Assembly (NCBI GenBank): GCA_021736385.1
Contig: JAIPFY010000011.1
Location: forward strand, 1-58,710
Direction of reading: 5' to 3'
From: Spirochaetia bacterium
GTDB lineage: Bacteria > Spirochaetota > Spirochaetia > CAKZLE01
Length of the DNA: 58,710 bases
A program made the position numbers and the translations under genes. Shown here piece by piece: positions 33,915 to 43,522 of the stretch. The notes under the pieces were generated by a model. That model was not told the DNA's origin. It saw nothing but the letters and a program-made list of their open reading frames with translations, and did no database searches. Position 1 is the first letter of the stretch; each line of letters begins with the position of its first letter.

Positions 33915-34910
33915 CTATTCGGCCTGAGCGAGGGTGATCGCAGAGGTCACCACGATATCATCGATGCTGCAGCCTCGTGAGAGATCGCTCACCGGCTTTG
34001 CGAAGCCCTGCAGGATCGGACCATAGGCATCTGCGCCTGCCAGGCGCTGTACCAGTTTGTACCCGATGTTCCCGGACTGCAGATCTGGGAAGATGAGGAC
34101 ATTGGCCTTTCCCGCGACCGGGGAGCCCGGTGCTTTCTTTGATCCGACCGAGTCGATGATCGCTGCATCAAGCTGCATCTCCCCGTCGATCTTCAGCTCA
34201 GGATGCTTCTGCTGTACCATCGCCAGCGCCTCGGTGACTTTGTCCACGTTCGGGTGGGAAGCCGAACCTTTGGTCGAGAAGGAGAGCATCGCGGTCATGG
34301 GCTCTGCTTCGAGGAAGACTCTGCAGGAGTCAGATGACGCTGTTGCGATCTCAGCGAGCTGTTCGGCTGTGGGGTCTGGTATCGTAGCGCAGTCGGAGAA
34401 GATGAACTGTCCATCCACCCCGAGTTCTTTCTTATCGGTGCACATGACGAAGCAGGAAGAGGCGAACTTCGTGCCGGGTTTGGTCTTTATGATCGTGAAT
34501 GCCGCGACGAGCACTTTCCCTGTGGCGTTCTCCGCCCCGGCGACCATGGCATCGGCATCTGAGAGCCGTACCATCATAGCTCCCCACTTCAGCGGGTCTA
34601 TGATCTGCGTGCGGGCATCTTCAAGGGTCAATCCCTTATGCTTTCTCAGTTCAGCATACTCCTGTGCATACCGCTCGATATCTTTGGAAACCGCGGTGTC
34701 TATGATGGTGATCCCGTCGAGTGCGGTCCCCGATTGTCTTGCCGCTCTCTCCACATCTGCGGTTGCTCCCAGCAGGAAGACCTGTGAGGCCAGCTGCTCA
34801 TCGACCAGCTTCCGTGCGGCTGCGATGGTTCTTGGTTCTGTCCCTTCGGGAAGGACGAGGGCTTTCTGCAGCCCTTTTGCTTTGTTCTTCATCTTTTCTG
34901 CAAACGTCAT
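33915..34910 (-). CDS. pta: Phosphate acetyltransferase
   Basis: The 331-residue short-form Pta (catalytic domain only) interconverts acetyl-CoA and acetyl phosphate. Typical segments: LVLPEGTEPRTIAAARKL, GAMMVRLSDADAMVAGA, FIFSDCATIPDPTAEQLAEIA, MLSFSTKGSA, and KANVLIFPDLQSGNIGYKLVQRL. It fits a fermentative organism making acetate and ATP, with acetate kinase elsewhere. GGGAG lies 8 nt before the ATG at 34910. Confidence 0.95.
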   Translation of the reverse strand: MTFAEKMKNKAKGLQKALVLPEGTEPRTIAAARKLVDEQLASQVFLLGATADVERAARQSGTALDGITIIDTAVSKDIERYAQEYAELRKHKGLTLEDARTQIIDPLKWGAMMVRLSDADAMVAGAENATGKVLVAAFTIIKTKPGTKFASSCFVMCTDKKELGVDGQFIFSDCATIPDPTAEQLAEIATASSDSCRVFLEAEPMTAMLSFSTKGSASHPNVDKVTEALAMVQQKHPELKIDGEMQLDAAIIDSVGSKKAPGSPVAGKANVLIFPDLQSGNIGYKLVQRLAGADAYGPILQGFAKPVSDLSRGCSIDDIVVTSAITLAQAE

Positions 34911-35065
34911 GATTATACTCCCGTGTGATAGGTATTAACAGTGCAATCTTATCATACCAGCATGCTCTGCGCATAGGGGATGAGTGCAGCGCTCTTCACA
35001 AATAGTCATACCTGCTGACGCTGCAGGAGGGACAGGATTTCTCATCGGTACGTGTGGCTGTGCTC

Positions 35066-35094
35066 TGTACAGATGGACCGGTTTTAAGTAAGAT
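35066..35094 (+). promoter_or_regulatory. Candidate leaderless promoter of tyrA
   Basis: TGTACA (35066-35071), a 17-bp spacer, and TAAGAT (35089-35094). The -10 ends 6 nt before the ATG at 35101. Confidence 0.4.
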
Positions 35095-35100
35095 GTCGGC

Positions 35101-35838
35101 ATGAAGATAGGAGTATACGGTTTAGGGCGGTTCGGTTCCTTCTGGGCAGCCCTGCTGGCAAGAGAGTTCAACGTGATCGCGTATAACAGAAGTGCTGATC
35201 GGCCGCTTCCTGAGGGAGTGACCCGCTGTACGATCGAACAGCTGTGCGAGGTCGATGTGCTCTTCCTCTGTGTGGCGATCTCTTCGGTCGAGAGCGTACT
35301 CACCACGATCGGTCCGAGGCTCAGGCCCGGCTGTGTGGTCATGGATACCTGCTCGGTGAAGGTCTATCCCTCAGAGCTCATGGAGCGTCTGCTCCCATCC
35401 GGGATCCATGCGATCGCCACACACCCGATGTTCGGTCCTGATTCAGGCCGTAACGGGGTGAAGGGTCTGCCCATGGTATATGCTCCGCTGCGGTGTCCTC
35501 AGGAGATCGTGGACTACTGGCATTCGGTCTTCTCTGAAGTGTTCGAGCTGCGGGTCCTGGTGATGACCCCTGATGAACATGACCGGGAAGCTGCGTTCAC
35601 CCAGGGTATCACCCATGTGATCGGACGGGTACTCGGGGAGCTGGAGCTCAAGAAGAGCAGTATCGGGACAGCCGGATACAACAGCCTTCTTGAGATCATC
35701 GAACAGACCTGTAACGACCCCATGCAGCTCTTCTTCGATCTTCAGCGGTATAACCCCCACACACGCGAGATGCATACGAAGCTGAATGATTCACTGGAAC
35801 ATGTGATGAGACAGCTCGAGCGGGCCGATACCGTCTGA
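35101..35838 (+). CDS. tyrA: Prephenate dehydrogenase-like protein
   Basis: The 245-residue protein has the NAD-binding start KIGVYGLGRFGSFWAALL, the family strand VLFLCVAISSVESVL, DTCSVKVYP, and ATHPMFGPDSG (His in HPMFGP is the conserved catalytic region). A helical C-terminal domain follows. It oxidatively decarboxylates prephenate toward tyrosine. It is shorter than many TyrA enzymes and has no ACT or chorismate mutase domain. There is no Shine-Dalgarno before the ATG; see the promoter entry. The next gene starts closely downstream. Confidence 0.85.
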   Translation: MKIGVYGLGRFGSFWAALLAREFNVIAYNRSADRPLPEGVTRCTIEQLCEVDVLFLCVAISSVESVLTTIGPRLRPGCVVMDTCSVKVYPSELMERLLPSGIHAIATHPMFGPDSGRNGVKGLPMVYAPLRCPQEIVDYWHSVFSEVFELRVLVMTPDEHDREAAFTQGITHVIGRVLGELELKKSSIGTAGYNSLLEIIEQTCNDPMQLFFDLQRYNPHTREMHTKLNDSLEHVMRQLERADTV

Positions 35839-35912
35839 ACGTGAGTACCCCTTCCGGGATGATCGCCTACTACCATACAGATACCTCGTCACGGGGATCG
35901 ATAGGAACAGCC

Positions 35913-37238
35913 ATGAGAGCAGCAATCTATACGCTTGGATGCAAGCTGAATCAGTGTGAGAGTGAGGGTCTTGCAGACGCCTTCTCCCAGCAGGGCTTCA
36001 CCGTCACATCCCCTTCGGAGGATGCGGATCTCTATATCGTGAACACCTGCACCGTCACCAGCAAGGCCGAACAGAAAGCCCGGAGGATGATCAGGCGGTA
36101 TGCCCGTCTTGCCCATCAGCCGGTGGTCATCGTGACCGGCTGTTATGCCCAGCTCAACGGGGATGATATCGCAGCACTGGCAGAGCGTCTGCACGTGGTG
36201 TCGCTGGATAAGAAGTCGTCGCTTCTGATGATGCCGGCCTACATCGCCTCACTGCTGAGCTCAGGAGTCAGCCTGCAGGATGCAGTGAGCTCGTTCATCA
36301 GTGATGACCTGACCGAATCCTCTCCCTTCGACTATCGTGCGATCACCTTCGTCTACCATGCCAGGGCGTTCCTGAAGATCGAGGACGGCTGTGACAATGC
36401 ATGTGCCTACTGCAGGGTCACGCTGGCACGGGGTAAGGCGGTGAGTCTTGATGTGCACGAGGTGATCAGGCGATGCCTTGAGATCGAAGCGCAGGGATAC
36501 CGGGAGATCGTCTTCACCGGAGTCAATATCACGGCTTATGCATCGCAGGGCAGGGATCTGGCAGCACTGCTGCAGGCGGTCCTCGATGCACTTTCCCAAC
36601 GGGTCTCCATCAGACTCTCCTCTCTTGAACCGGATATGATCACCGACAGGCTCATAGAGGTGTGCAGAGACCCGCGGGTACAGCCTCACTTCCATATACC
36701 GCTGCAAAGTGCCTCAGATGCGATGCTCACGGCAGTGAACAGACACTACAGTGTCGAACTCGCGGCGCGTCAGATCCGCAGGCTCATGGCGGTCAAGGAT
36801 GATGCGTTCCTTGCCGCAGATATCATCACCGGGCTGCCCGGAGAACGCGATAGCGATCATCAGAAGACGCTGCAGTTCCTGCAGGACCTGGGATTCTCCC
36901 GGGTCCATGTCTTTCCCTTCTCCCCGAGACCGGGAACCGCGCTGTTCGATGCTCCGCATAAGGTCCCTGAATATCTTCGGGATGAACGGGCAGGGGAGAT
37001 CCGCAGGGTCTCATCGAAGCTCTACGGTGAGTATGTCAGCCGCTGGCAGGGCAGGACTGTCGATGTGATCATAGAGGGCATGTTCGCAGGAGCGGTGCAG
37101 GGGATCACCGATAACTATCTCAAAGTATCGATCACCGCACTGCCGGGCGACCCTGAACAGGCACGCGGCAGACTCTGCCGTGCACGGCTGAGTACCGAAG
37201 GTGACGTGCTGACCGGGACTTTTGTCGAATTCGCCTAG
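35913..37238 (+). CDS. mtaB: tRNA t6A37 methylthiotransferase MtaB-like
   Basis: The 441-residue radical SAM methylthiotransferase has an N-terminal cluster ligated by Cys10, Cys46 and Cys77 (LGCKLNQ, VNTCTV, VTGCYA), and a radical SAM cluster CDNACAYC with Cys160, 164 and 167. A C-terminal TRAM-like segment (GRTVDVIIEG...) follows. It converts t6A37 to ms2t6A37 in tRNAs reading ANN codons. The start is set to the ATG at 35913 (AGGAA 6 nt before it, family-typical first residues) rather than the GTG at 35841, three nt after tyrA. Confidence 0.9.
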   Translation: MRAAIYTLGCKLNQCESEGLADAFSQQGFTVTSPSEDADLYIVNTCTVTSKAEQKARRMIRRYARLAHQPVVIVTGCYAQLNGDDIAALAERLHVVSLDKKSSLLMMPAYIASLLSSGVSLQDAVSSFISDDLTESSPFDYRAITFVYHARAFLKIEDGCDNACAYCRVTLARGKAVSLDVHEVIRRCLEIEAQGYREIVFTGVNITAYASQGRDLAALLQAVLDALSQRVSIRLSSLEPDMITDRLIEVCRDPRVQPHFHIPLQSASDAMLTAVNRHYSVELAARQIRRLMAVKDDAFLAADIITGLPGERDSDHQKTLQFLQDLGFSRVHVFPFSPRPGTALFDAPHKVPEYLRDERAGEIRRVSSKLYGEYVSRWQGRTVDVIIEGMFAGAVQGITDNYLKVSITALPGDPEQARGRLCRARLSTEGDVLTGTFVEFA

Positions 37239-37287
37239 GGATTGATTGCAAGAATCAGTGAACAGCGGTATAGTAACGAAAAATCAG

Positions 37288-37317
37288 AGACAGGAAGAGA
37301 CAGGAAGAGACAGGAAG
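37288..37317 (+). repeat. Triplicated 10-bp unit carrying the argS Shine-Dalgarno
   Basis: AGACAGGAAG occurs three times in tandem directly before the argS ATG. The last copy's AGGAAG touches the ATG and is too close to work; the middle copy's is 10 nt away, a usable spacing. Copy number could tune translation. Confidence 0.8.
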
Positions 37318-39084
37318 ATGAAAGATATACGTAAGCAGTGGAGACAGAGTATTCTCAGGGCAGTGGTCAGAGCAGCCCGGGAGCGGGGGGTCGATACTGA
37401 TGCGATCACTGCAGATGATATTCTCATACAGAAACCGCCCAGACCGGAGATGGGGGACATCGCCGTGCCGCTGTTCAGTTTCGCCAAACTGTTCCGAAGT
37501 GCTCCGGCTGCAGTGGCAGCTGCTGTGATCGAGCAGCTTCAGGATGATGATCAACTGCCCTCAGGTGAGATCTTCAGTGCAGGACCCTATGTGAACATCA
37601 GGGTCGATACGGCAGCACTCGCACAGTCTCTGGAGCAGGAGATCGCAGCGCTCGGGTCTTCCTACGGCAGGACCGAGCTGTTCGCGGGGCGAAGGGTCAT
37701 GATCGAGTTCTCCTGTCCGAACACCAACAAACCCCTGCACCTCGGGCATATGAGAAATGATGCACTTGGTGAGAGTGTATCGAGGATCCTCAAGGAGAAC
37801 GGTGCCGATGTGCAGAAGGTGAATCTGATCAATGATCGCGGGGTGCATATCTGCAAGTCGATGCTGGCCTACCAGAAGTTCGGCAACGGAGAGACTCCAC
37901 AGTCAACAGGTATCAAGAGTGATCACTTCGTAGGGAAATACTATGTGAAGTTCGCCCAGTGGGTGAAAGAGTACCCTGAAGCTGAGGCTGAGGCACAGGA
38001 TATGCTCAGGAAGTGGGAGGATCAGGACCCTGAGACGATGAGGCTGTGGAAGCAGATGAACACCTGGACCATAGACGGGATCTCTCAGACCTATGAGAAG
38101 ACCGGCATCTCCTTTGATGATGTCTATTATGAGAGCAGGACCTATACCAAGGGCAAGAGCGAGATCCTCAAAGGTCTCGAGCAGGGAGTCTTCTATCAGG
38201 ATGAGGAGGGTACGGTCTGGGTCGACCTGGAACCGATCAACCTCGATAAGAAGGTACTGCTGCGAAAGGATGGCACTTCGCTCTATCTGACTCAGGATAT
38301 CGGGACGGCGATCGCCAGGCATGGGGACTGGCCGTTCGATACGCTCATCTATGTGGTAGCATCGGAACAGAAGTATCACTTCACGGTACTGTTCTATGTC
38401 CTCTCACTGCTTGGCTTCCCCTGGGCAGAGCATCTGTTCCATCTCTCCTACGGTATGGTGAACCTGCCTGACGGGAAGATGAAGTCCAGAGAGGGGACGG
38501 TCGTCGATGCAGATGATCTGTTCGCCCAGCTTGAGCAGATGGCTCAGCAGGAGATCGTCGGCAAGGGAAGGGAGGATGAGGTCGGTTCGCTCGAACAGAC
38601 CTCATCATCGATCGCTCTCGGTGCCCTGAACTACTATCTGCTTCAGGTCAATCCGACGAAAGATATGATCTTCGATCCAAAGGAGTCCATATCGTTCAAC
38701 GGGAATACCGGTCCCTATCTGCAGTATATGGGAGCCAGGATCTCCAGCATGCTGAAGAAGTACGAGCATCTGCCTGAGGAGATTGATGCACTGCCGTTCG
38801 ACAGCAGCCTGCTCGGTGAGACCGAAGAGCGGGAACTGATCAAGCTGATCTCCTCGTATCCGGAGTATGTACGACAGGCAGGAGAAGAGATGAACCCATC
38901 GATCATCACCTCCTATCTGTTCGATCTCTCCAAGCTGTACAGCAAGTTCTATCATGATCATCAGATCCTGAACCTTGATGACAGACGTATGATAAAAGCC
39001 AGGGTCACGCTGTCAAAGATGGCCCTCCAGGTGCTCAAGAATGCCTTCGGTCTGGTGGGTATTCCTTTTCTTGAAAGTATGTAA
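37318..39084 (+). CDS. argS: Arginyl-tRNA synthetase
   Basis: The 588-residue class I synthetase has an N-terminal Add-1 domain, the HIGH-type motif in FSCPNTNKPLHLGHMRND, NLINDRGVHICKSMLAY, SYGMVNLPDGKMKSREGT carrying the KMSKS-like loop, and NTGPYLQYMGARISSML. The helical anticodon-binding domain is at the end. It charges tRNA-Arg. The ATG at 37318 begins the conserved protein; a TTG-initiated extension of 24 residues is improbable. It is preceded by a three-copy Shine-Dalgarno repeat. Confidence 0.95.
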   Translation: MKDIRKQWRQSILRAVVRAARERGVDTDAITADDILIQKPPRPEMGDIAVPLFSFAKLFRSAPAAVAAAVIEQLQDDDQLPSGEIFSAGPYVNIRVDTAALAQSLEQEIAALGSSYGRTELFAGRRVMIEFSCPNTNKPLHLGHMRNDALGESVSRILKENGADVQKVNLINDRGVHICKSMLAYQKFGNGETPQSTGIKSDHFVGKYYVKFAQWVKEYPEAEAEAQDMLRKWEDQDPETMRLWKQMNTWTIDGISQTYEKTGISFDDVYYESRTYTKGKSEILKGLEQGVFYQDEEGTVWVDLEPINLDKKVLLRKDGTSLYLTQDIGTAIARHGDWPFDTLIYVVASEQKYHFTVLFYVLSLLGFPWAEHLFHLSYGMVNLPDGKMKSREGTVVDADDLFAQLEQMAQQEIVGKGREDEVGSLEQTSSSIALGALNYYLLQVNPTKDMIFDPKESISFNGNTGPYLQYMGARISSMLKKYEHLPEEIDALPFDSSLLGETEERELIKLISSYPEYVRQAGEEMNPSIITSYLFDLSKLYSKFYHDHQILNLDDRRMIKARVTLSKMALQVLKNAFGLVGIPFLESM

Positions 39085-39099
39085 AGTGGTTCTATGCTA

Positions 39100-39129
39100 T
39101 TGACCACTGTACATACCTTGTGGTATAAG
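39100..39129 (+). promoter_or_regulatory. rplU-rpmA-obgE operon promoter
   Basis: TTGACC (39100-39105), 18-bp spacer, TATAAG (39124-39129). The predicted start site is about 34 nt before the rplU ATG. Confidence 0.6.
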
Positions 39130-39168
39130 TTATCCTGCATAAATTAAGATGGAAAGGATGTGATTTTC

Positions 39169-39480
39169 ATGTACGCATTGGTAGAGATTCAGGGAAAACA
39201 GTACAAAGCGCAGGAAGGCGCAGTTCTTACAGTAGATAAGATCAACAAGGAAACTGGTGAGACCGTCGAGTTCGACTCGGTACTTATGGTTTCTGACGGC
39301 GATTCGACTCAGGTCGGGCAGCCATATGTGGCAGGCGCTAAGGTGACAGCTGTCCTTGAAGATCAGGTGAAGGGTAAGAAAGTCGTGATCTTCAAATTCA
39401 AACGAAGAAAAGGCTATAAAAGAAAACAGGGGCACAGACAGAAGTATACTCAGTTGCTCATCAAAGAGATTAAAGCGTAA
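39169..39480 (+). CDS. rplU: 50S ribosomal protein L21
   Basis: The 103-residue protein has the classic L21 sequence: MYALVEIQGKQYKAQEG, then FKFKRRKGYKRKQGHRQ and YTQLLIKEI at the end. It binds 23S rRNA with L20. The start is the ATG at 39169 (AAAGGA about 10 nt upstream); a GTG three codons earlier is too close to the Shine-Dalgarno. First gene of an operon with rpmA and obgE. Confidence 0.97.
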   Translation: MYALVEIQGKQYKAQEGAVLTVDKINKETGETVEFDSVLMVSDGDSTQVGQPYVAGAKVTAVLEDQVKGKKVVIFKFKRRKGYKRKQGHRQKYTQLLIKEIKA

Positions 39481-39495
39481 TAGGAGATATTCAGC

Positions 39496-39747
39496 ATGGC
39501 TCATAAAAAAGGTGGCGGAAGCACAAGAAACGGAAGAGATTCCGAATCGAAAAGACTTGGTGTAAAACGTTCCGGTGGACAGACTGTCAAAGCCGGTGAG
39601 ATTCTTATTCGTCAGAGAGGTACGAAAGTACATCCGGGCGAGAACGTCGGAAAAGGAAAAGATGACACACTGTTTGCTACAGCAGCTGGTATTGTAACAT
39701 TCTACTCCCGCATGAACCGACATTTCGTTTCCATAAAGGAAGCATAA
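39496..39747 (+). CDS. rpmA: 50S ribosomal protein L27
   Basis: The 83-residue protein starts [16 protein letters not shown], so its N-terminus, which reaches the peptidyl-transferase centre, is already mature. It lacks the extension cut by the Prp protease in Firmicutes, and accordingly no prp gene lies between rplU and rpmA. AGGAG precedes the ATG. Confidence 0.97.
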   Translation: MAHKKGGGSTRNGRDSESKRLGVKRSGGQTVKAGEILIRQRGTKVHPGENVGKGKDDTLFATAAGIVTFYSRMNRHFVSIKEA

Positions 39748-39787
39748 GATCTTTATTTCACATCAACAGAACACAATAAACGAATAA

Positions 39788-41362
<1,575 letters not shown>

Positions 41363-41385
<23 letters not shown>

Positions 41386-41944
41386 AGAGTTCATCCAGTC
41401 ACAGGAATCACCGGCACGCTACAGGCATACGCTGCAGACTGCAGAGGTCTGTGCCGAGCTTGCCGACCGCTTTGGGGTGAGTGCGATCGATGCCACCGTA
41501 GCCGGTCTCTGGCATGATATTGCCCGCAGCTGGTCTGATCACAGACTGCTTGCCTATACCCGCACTCACGGCCTTGGAGCCCTCACCTATGAGATACAGA
41601 ACCCGAAACTCCTGCACAGCGTCGTCGGCGCCCATCAGTTCAGCTCATCGCAGTTGCGGTATGACAGAGACCCTGATCAGATCGAACAGGTGAGGCTGGC
41701 GATCCGCTGGCATACCACCGGACATCATACCATGGGCACGATGGGGTATGTGCTCTTCATTGCCGACTACATCGAACCTGGAAGGACCCACTTGAGTGAT
41801 GCCGACCGCAGGAAGATATTGCAGCTGGAGACTTTAGAAGCTATGATGAGTGAAGTGCTGCAGATGCAGTCCCGGTATTTCTCTGCACAGGGTGTCGATG
41901 TCGCACTCGGACCGGGCAGGGGACTGTATCAGCTTCTGTCATAA
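41363..41944 (+). CDS. yqeK: YqeK-like HD-domain hydrolase
   Basis: The 193-residue protein has HD-superfamily residues: RYRHTLQTAEVCAELA (first His), GLWHDIAR (HD pair), and LLHSVVGAHQF with IRWHTTGH further on. YqeK homologues hydrolyse diadenosine tetraphosphate symmetrically. Fusion or adjacency to nadD is common and supports the call. Overlapping genes on the left and a close lipoprotein gene on the right show one operon. Confidence 0.88.
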
Positions 41945-41955
41945 GGATGGCCTGA

Positions 41956-42633
41956 TTGAGACGAATGATGATCTTTGCGAGTCTTTCTGTACTCCTGCTG
42001 GCATGTTCCTGCGCTCTCCCGTTTGGGGAGGGGGTGAGTTCTACTCTGCTGATCATCGATGATGAGCGAGTCGAAGAGGCGGGATATGAATTCCATGTGC
42101 TGCTGTACGATCGAAGGACCGCCCGGAACGCGATCATCATCATCCCGGGAGAGCTCGATGATCAGGGCTTCGATCTGATCGGGGCTGCGGGGAGTCAGGA
42201 TCGGGCAGGGCTGGAAGCGCAGATCGGCAGTCTCCTCGGGATCGACATACACCATACGGTCTTCGCTGATACGACCGAGGCTCAGGTACTCTTCACGATC
42301 CTTGACAGTCTGGAAGCCTTCGATCTCGAGGGTGAGAGTGTGTACGGTGATGTCTATTCGCTGCGTTGGGATTCGTTCTACCGCCATGCAGCGCTGCTTT
42401 CGAGTGATCAGGTCATCTCCAAGGTCCTGGATGTCACTGACGGGCAGATCGCAGCGTCCAGGGTGCGGTCGGTACTCAAAGAGCTCGGCAGCAGCACAAA
42501 TGAGCCCTATCTTATTCATTACCCTATTGATATGTATCATCGTCCGTTGTATAAGGGAGCTTACGGTAAAGAACTTGTTTCGGCGATCCTGCGCAGACTG
42601 GAAGAACCCCAGGGCGAAGCGACCGTACGATAA
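41956..42633 (+). CDS. LytR/CpsA/Psr-like lipoprotein
   Basis: The 225-residue protein starts at TTG (41956), chosen because AAGGA lies 8 nt upstream and the start gives a basic n-region (RR) before the hydrophobic stretch and a lipobox (LLAC, Cys17). The body has LCP-like pieces (LLIIDDERVEEAGYEFHVLLYD, then AIIIIPGELDD and LGIDIHHTVFAD). It is shorter and more divergent than typical cell-wall-ligase LCP proteins, so function is uncertain. Its position between yqeK and rsfS fits an LCP gene. Confidence 0.65.
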   Translation: MRRMMIFASLSVLLLACSCALPFGEGVSSTLLIIDDERVEEAGYEFHVLLYDRRTARNAIIIIPGELDDQGFDLIGAAGSQDRAGLEAQIGSLLGIDIHHTVFADTTEAQVLFTILDSLEAFDLEGESVYGDVYSLRWDSFYRHAALLSSDQVISKVLDVTDGQIAASRVRSVLKELGSSTNEPYLIHYPIDMYHRPLYKGAYGKELVSAILRRLEEPQGEATVR

Positions 42634-42677
42634 CAACCAGACGTGCACCGCACGTACTACAAGGAGAAGAATTATCC

Positions 42678-43037
42678 ATGTTGGATGAGGAAACTGAACA
42701 GCAGGTCAAACAGCTTGCAACGAGTATTGAGGATCATAAAGGACAGGATGTCATGTGTATCGATGTGTCTGAGGAGAGCAGCTGGGCCAGCTGTTTCATC
42801 CTCGTGACGGCAACCAGTATGGGACATATGCGGGGACTCGTACGAGAACTCCGCTCTGTCCTGAGTGATATGGAGCTCGATATACGGCATAAACATAAAA
42901 AGATATCTGAAGGCGGCTGGGAACTTCTGGACTGTGGTGACATCGTCATTCACATCATGTCTGAAGAGATGAGAAGCTTCTATGAGCTGGAAAAACTGTG
43001 GTATGCGGGCAGACTGATAGAGTTCAGGACCGCATAA
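42678..43037 (+). CDS. rsfS: Ribosomal silencing factor RsfS
   Basis: The 119-residue protein matches RsfS/Iojap: DVMCIDVSEESSWASCFILVTATS, then GWELLDCGDIVIHIM and FYELEKLW. It binds L14 and blocks subunit joining when nutrients are scarce. AAGGAG lies about 11 nt upstream. It is last in the obgE-nadD-yqeK unit and is followed by a hairpin. Confidence 0.93.
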   Translation: MLDEETEQQVKQLATSIEDHKGQDVMCIDVSEESSWASCFILVTATSMGHMRGLVRELRSVLSDMELDIRHKHKKISEGGWELLDCGDIVIHIMSEEMRSFYELEKLWYAGRLIEFRTA

Positions 43038-43054
43038 CGGTGCAGGATCGGTAG

Positions 43055-43078
43055 GAGAGACTGCATCTGCAGTCTCTC
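43055..43078. terminator. Hairpin after rsfS, convergent with the acidic-protein gene
   Basis: A perfect 10-bp stem (43055-43064 with 43069-43078) and ATCT loop lies 17 nt after the rsfS stop. It has no strong U-tract and may serve both converging genes. Confidence 0.5.
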
Positions 43079-43115
43079 TAAGCCATGTATGGTGATCCCC
43101 CGGTGGGGTTATCGA

Positions 43116-43406
43116 TCAGTCATCAAAATCGAAGGATTCATCTTCCTTGTACAACGGCGTCTCTTCTGCGAGGTCCTGTTTCTCGATGTAGAACCCCTCT
43201 TCGTTCAGGTATTCTTCGTCATACTCATCGGTGATACTGTCATCCTCGTATGGATCATCAAGCAGATCCTCATCGAGAAAGCTCTCATCTATCCCTGGAT
43301 GGTCTCCAAGTTCATAGTCATCCTCTTCGAACAGCGCATCAACATCATCATCCAGAGAATCCTCGTCATCCTCCAGTGAATCTTCGTCATCATAATCATC
43401 TAACAA
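43116..43406 (-). CDS. Extremely acidic 96-residue protein
   Basis: From the TTG at 43406 the product is 96 residues, of which about 48 are Asp or Glu and only two are Lys, with no Arg. The TTG start is supported by GGAGGGAG ending 5 nt before it; longer in-frame starts exist upstream but ignore this strong site. It has no recognised domain and is probably disordered. It is antisense-oriented in an otherwise rightward translation block, between rsfS and ispE. Possible roles are nucleic-acid mimicry or binding of basic ribosomal proteins or cations (speculative). Confidence 0.65.
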   Translation of the reverse strand: MLDDYDDEDSLEDDEDSLDDDVDALFEEDDYELGDHPGIDESFLDEDLLDDPYEDDSITDEYDEEYLNEEGFYIEKQDLAEETPLYKEDESFDFDD

Positions 43407-43486
43407 AATAACTCCCTCCTGTCCTGAACATGTCTCAAACATACCTATCAGGGCATACCATGTCAAGATTCAAACAGGTAAATGGT

Positions 43487-43515
43487 TTGACTCAGAAGCG
43501 GTAAAACGGTACTAT
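43487..43515 (+). promoter_or_regulatory. ispE promoter (leaderless)
   Basis: TTGACT (43487-43492), exactly 17 bp, TACTAT (43510-43515). The -10 ends 7 nt before the ispE ATG, so the message should begin at or next to the start codon. Confidence 0.65.
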
Positions 43516-43522
43516 TTCGCAC

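Noticed and set aside
39130-39723. 197-codon reverse frame across rplU and rpmA
   Set aside because: Two certain ribosomal protein genes occupy the plus strand with a promoter and ribosome sites.
41929-42648. Reverse frame covering the LCP-like lipoprotein
   Set aside because: The plus-strand frame has a Shine-Dalgarno, a signal peptide and a lipobox; the reverse has none.
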